Shown: positions 61,616-64,000 of the stretch, in pieces | How the letters are laid out: each line of letters starts with the position of its first letter | Position numbering within the stretch: the stretch's first letter is position 1 | NCBI GenBank assembly: GCA_964244585.1 | Contig: CAXTJM010000002.1 | Coordinates: 62,001-126,000, forward strand | Length of the DNA stretch: 64,000 nucleotides | Origin: LMUY01 sp964244585 | GTDB taxonomy: Bacteria > Pseudomonadota > Alphaproteobacteria > Acetobacterales > Acetobacteraceae | Direction: 5' to 3' | Notes under the pieces: model-generated | Told to the model about the DNA's origin: nothing | Databases searched by the model: none | Seen by the model: only the letters and a program-made list of their open reading frames with translations | Made by a program: the position numbers and the translations under genes

Positions 61616-63538
61616 TCAGCCTGTCCGGACGCCGTAATGCCGCAAGGCCCGGCCGTGCAAGCGCAGCAGCAGCGCCGAGCCATACAGCCCGGCCGCCGCC
61701 TGGATCACCTGCGTGCCGGGCGGGTGATGGCGTGCCAGCAGGTCCCGCGATGCCGCCTCCAGCGCGTCTGCCTCGCGCGGTGGCATCTGCAGTCCCAGCG
61801 ACCGCATCCCGGCCCATGCCCGGCGCAACGCCGACTCCAACTCGCTGAACGCGGAAAGCCGCTCCAGCACGGCGATGCGGGCCGGCGTGAGGCGACCGAG
61901 CCAGACCTGCGCCTGCGCCAGCCGGTCGAACCGTTGGCATCGCGCGGAGATCACGCCGTAGCGCGGCAACCGCCCGTCGAGCGAGCGCCCGAGCTGCCGC
62001 CCCACCGCGTCCGCCACGCGAAGCAGCCGGCGCGAGCGGGACACCGGCAGGATGAAGCGGAACGCGAGCAGCATGAAGACCAGGGCGACGACCTGCACCA
62101 GCACGTTGTTCAGGAAAGCCGACAGGTCGAAGCTCTCGGTATTCGCCGGCGACAGCAGCAGGGTGAGGTAGAGCAAGGCACCAGGCCCGTATGGCGCCGT
62201 CACCCTATGCCGCATCGCCAGCGCCGTGGCGAACACGAACGGCGTCAATGCCAGCGCGAAGGGCACGAAGCCCGACACCAGCGGCAGCAGGACATACCCG
62301 ATGATACCGGCCGCCACGGCGCCGAACGGCAGGCCCACGGCGATCCCGATCGCCGCTGCGGACGGGTTCGGCGCCATGCCCAGCAGGGCGGTGAACGCGG
62401 CCTGCTGCACCAGCAACAAGGTCGCGCCGGGCCAGCCGGCATAGATGCAGAACAGGCATCCGCCGGCGACTGCGATGACGGTGCGGGTGGCGCTCAGGCC
62501 CGCGCCGATCAAGTCGTAATGGATGGGCAGGTCGACGTGCACGGACCGGCCATCGCCATCCGCCAGCGTCCGCAAGCCCTGCACCACGATGTCGCGCTGG
62601 CTGAGCAACTCGCCCGCACGGTCGAGCAGGGCCGCCGCCAGCGGGCTGGCGGGTGCGGATTGCAGCGGCGCCCGCGGCACGCCGCCGCCGATCTGGGCTG
62701 CCGCGTCAGCCATCACCCGCAGCGTCTCGTCATCGGCGGGTTGCTGCAATCCGGTCGAGAGCGCCCGGGTGGCGGAGAGCATGCCGAGCAATCCGGCAAT
62801 CGCCGCAGTCGCCCCGGCGCGGCGGTTGCGCCCGTCCGGCATTTCCGCCGCCGCGTAGCCGGCTTGCGTGCGCAGCGCGAGGATGGCGGCGCCAACCTGC
62901 GCCGGCAGGGGCTCGGTGGGCAACTCGGTCCCGGCCAGGGCGGACAGGGCCAACGTGTCGGCCGCGGCCAGGCGCTGCTGCAAGGCGGACAGCAGCTCGG
63001 TGAATGCCGACGTGCCGGAGAGCAGCAGGTTCACCACCGCCACCGAGCCGATGCCCAGCAGGATGGCGGCGACCCGGTCCAATGTTGCCAGCAGCGCGCC
63101 GTCCGGCGCGTCGATGCCGGAGACGGCGATGATTCCCACAGTGTAGCCGCACAGCACCGCCCCGTAGGAGCGGAAGTCCCGCAGCAGGGCGGCCACGAAG
63201 GTGCAGGCGCCGAGCCATAGCGTGAAGCCGAGCAGCAGCATCGTGCGATCCTGCGGAAACACGGAAACCAGGACGAGGGCCGCGGCGCCGCCGAGGATGG
63301 TGCCGAGCGCGCGGTAGACCGCCTTGGACATCGCCATGCCGGAGGTCGGCTGCACCACGATGGCCACGCACAGCCCGGCGCTGGAGGCGGTGTCGAGCTG
63401 CATGGCGAAGGCCACCAGGTAGGCCAGCAACAGCGACAGCGTGGTGCGCACGGCGAAGCCGACCGCGTCCGGCATGAAGCCGGGCAGTTCCAGGATCGGT
63501 TCGCCGGGCACTGCTGTTGTCGCTGCTGTCGCGGACAT
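61616..63538 (-). CDS. FUSC-family efflux transporter (AaeB-like)
   Basis: 640 residues with two blocks of about six transmembrane helices, the N-terminal one at about 20-180 and the second at about 330-500, each followed by a soluble helical domain. FVVQPTSGMAMSKAVYRALG-like features appear as VAIVVQPTSGMAMSKAVYRA with the TILGGAAALVLV helix, typical of FUSC/aromatic-acid exporter proteins. It is first in the FUSC, DUF1656, HlyD operon. Substrate is probably aromatic carboxylic acids or related toxic compounds. Confidence 0.92.
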   Translation of the reverse strand: MSATAATTAVPGEPILELPGFMPDAVGFAVRTTLSLLLAYLVAFAMQLDTASSAGLCVAIVVQPTSGMAMSKAVYRALGTILGGAAALVLVSVFPQDRTMLLLGFTLWLGACTFVAALLRDFRSYGAVLCGYTVGIIAVSGIDAPDGALLATLDRVAAILLGIGSVAVVNLLLSGTSAFTELLSALQQRLAAADTLALSALAGTELPTEPLPAQVGAAILALRTQAGYAAAEMPDGRNRRAGATAAIAGLLGMLSATRALSTGLQQPADDETLRVMADAAAQIGGGVPRAPLQSAPASPLAAALLDRAGELLSQRDIVVQGLRTLADGDGRSVHVDLPIHYDLIGAGLSATRTVIAVAGGCLFCIYAGWPGATLLLVQQAAFTALLGMAPNPSAAAIGIAVGLPFGAVAAGIIGYVLLPLVSGFVPFALALTPFVFATALAMRHRVTAPYGPGALLYLTLLLSPANTESFDLSAFLNNVLVQVVALVFMLLAFRFILPVSRSRRLLRVADAVGRQLGRSLDGRLPRYGVISARCQRFDRLAQAQVWLGRLTPARIAVLERLSAFSELESALRRAWAGMRSLGLQMPPREADALEAASRDLLARHHPPGTQVIQAAAGLYGSALLLRLHGRALRHYGVRTG

Positions 63539-63637
63539 GGCGATGCGAACTCCGCGCGGTCGCTTGCCCGATGGTGCGGCCGCTCCTAGGAAACGTGATT
63601 AAGGCTTATTACAACGATGTTCCAGGGAGTGACCGCC

Positions 63638-64000
63638 ATGCTCAGCCACGACGTCCGTGTCCACCCGTCCAAGGACGTGCTGAAGCGGGAGGACCAGTTG
63701 GCCTGGAAGATCGCCGCCGTGGCCGCCGACAAGGTGCGCGTGCAGCGCGACGTGGCCGACATGATCGTCAACCGCGTCATCGACAACGCGGCGGTGGCGA
63801 TCGCCTCGGTCAACCGTTCCGCCCCGACCTCCGCCCGCGGCATGGCGATGGGCCACCCGCGCAAGGGCGGCGCCACCGTGTTCGGCGTGGCGTCCAACAA
63901 GCGGGTGAGCCCGGAATGGGCGGCCTGGGCCAACGGCACCGCGGTGCGCGAGCTGGACATGCACGACACCTTCCTGGCGGCCGACTACTCCCATCCCGGC
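63638..64000 (+). CDS. prpD: MmgE/PrpD family 2-methylcitrate dehydratase, 5' part
   Basis: The first 121 codons of a PrpD-type protein, cut by the right edge. After MLSHDVRVHPSKDVLKREDQ come AWKIAAVAADKVRVQRDVAD, NAAVAIASVNRSAPTSAR and WAAWANGTAVRELDMHDTF, all typical of the PrpD N-terminal domain; HDTF is near the active site. It would dehydrate 2-methylcitrate in propionate breakdown. ATG 63638 is preferred, with GGGAG eight bases upstream; ATG 63617 is also in frame. It is divergent from the FUSC operon. Confidence 0.9.
   Translation, partial: MLSHDVRVHPSKDVLKREDQLAWKIAAVAADKVRVQRDVADMIVNRVIDNAAVAIASVNRSAPTSARGMAMGHPRKGGATVFGVASNKRVSPEWAAWANGTAVRELDMHDTFLAADYSHPG

Noticed and set aside
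1..64000. Mobile elements, CRISPR arrays, tRNA or rRNA genes
   Set aside because: No transposase or integrase motif, no spaced short repeats and no cloverleaf or rRNA-like sequence was recognised by reading both strands; a tRNA scan was not possible here.

Overview
The window is high-GC DNA with strong G/C preference at third codon positions, GTG/TTG starts and many 4-base stop/start overlaps. The dnaX-ybaB pair preceded by a small 4.5S-type SRP RNA, the divergent dciA/mutY pair, the DUF2237 and DUF4864 genes and the AaeB/AaeX/AaeA-like efflux operon fit an alphaproteobacterium. The gene content looks most like Rhodospirillales/Acetobacteraceae, but that placement is inferred from gene families, not from a marker gene.

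Layout. (1) 1-5000: poorly characterised genes (a truncated small protein, a 922-residue protein with no recognised family, a DUF1275/YoaK-type membrane protein, an unknown protein). (2) 5.2-9.9 kb: a tight plus-strand operon of acyl carrier protein, FkbH-type HAD protein, SGNH-fold membrane protein and MBOAT O-acyltransferase; it ends tail to tail with a GH26-like enzyme carrying four calcium-type carbohydrate-binding repeats. (3) 13.6-34 kb: the core of an exopolysaccharide locus. It has two Crp/Fnr regulators, a Wzx-type flippase, several glycosyltransferases, a Wzy-type polymerase, a Wzc/GumC-like co-polymerase with a degenerate kinase domain, an AAA ATPase and a WbaP-type priming transferase. 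A second minus-strand operon follows (membrane-anchored AAA ATPase, OmpA-type protein, Sel1-repeat protein, lytic transglycosylase), then a GT8-like protein, a second Wzy paralogue and a secreted GH16-like protein. (4) 35.5-43.4 kb: housekeeping and accessory genes (old yellow enzyme, DHA2 efflux pump with divergent TetR, NUDIX hydrolase, tyrosine phosphatase, enoyl-CoA hydratase, 2H phosphoesterase, GAF/HWE-type histidine kinase). (5) 43.5-47.7 kb: a second polysaccharide block with another priming transferase, a Wza-like outer-membrane lipoprotein and a GT4. (6) 47.7-64 kb: L,D-transpeptidase, dciA, mutY, MFS and MetX-like hydrolase, a broken small membrane gene, GST, DUF2237, an Fsr-like MFS, DUF4864, a PHB-depolymerase-type esterase, ybaB, dnaX, the SRP RNA, nudC, a small lipoprotein, an HlyD/DUF1656/FUSC efflux operon and the start of prpD.

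How the genes work together: blocks 3 and 5 together supply a nearly full Wzx/Wzy-type export path (priming on undecaprenyl phosphate, sugar addition, flipping, polymerisation, PCP and OPX export). GH26- and GH16-like enzymes could trim the product. The ACP/FkbH/SGNH/MBOAT operon resembles the logic of the Dlt system and may add an acyl (possibly glyceroyl-type) group to the polysaccharide. No mobile element, CRISPR array or tRNA was seen.
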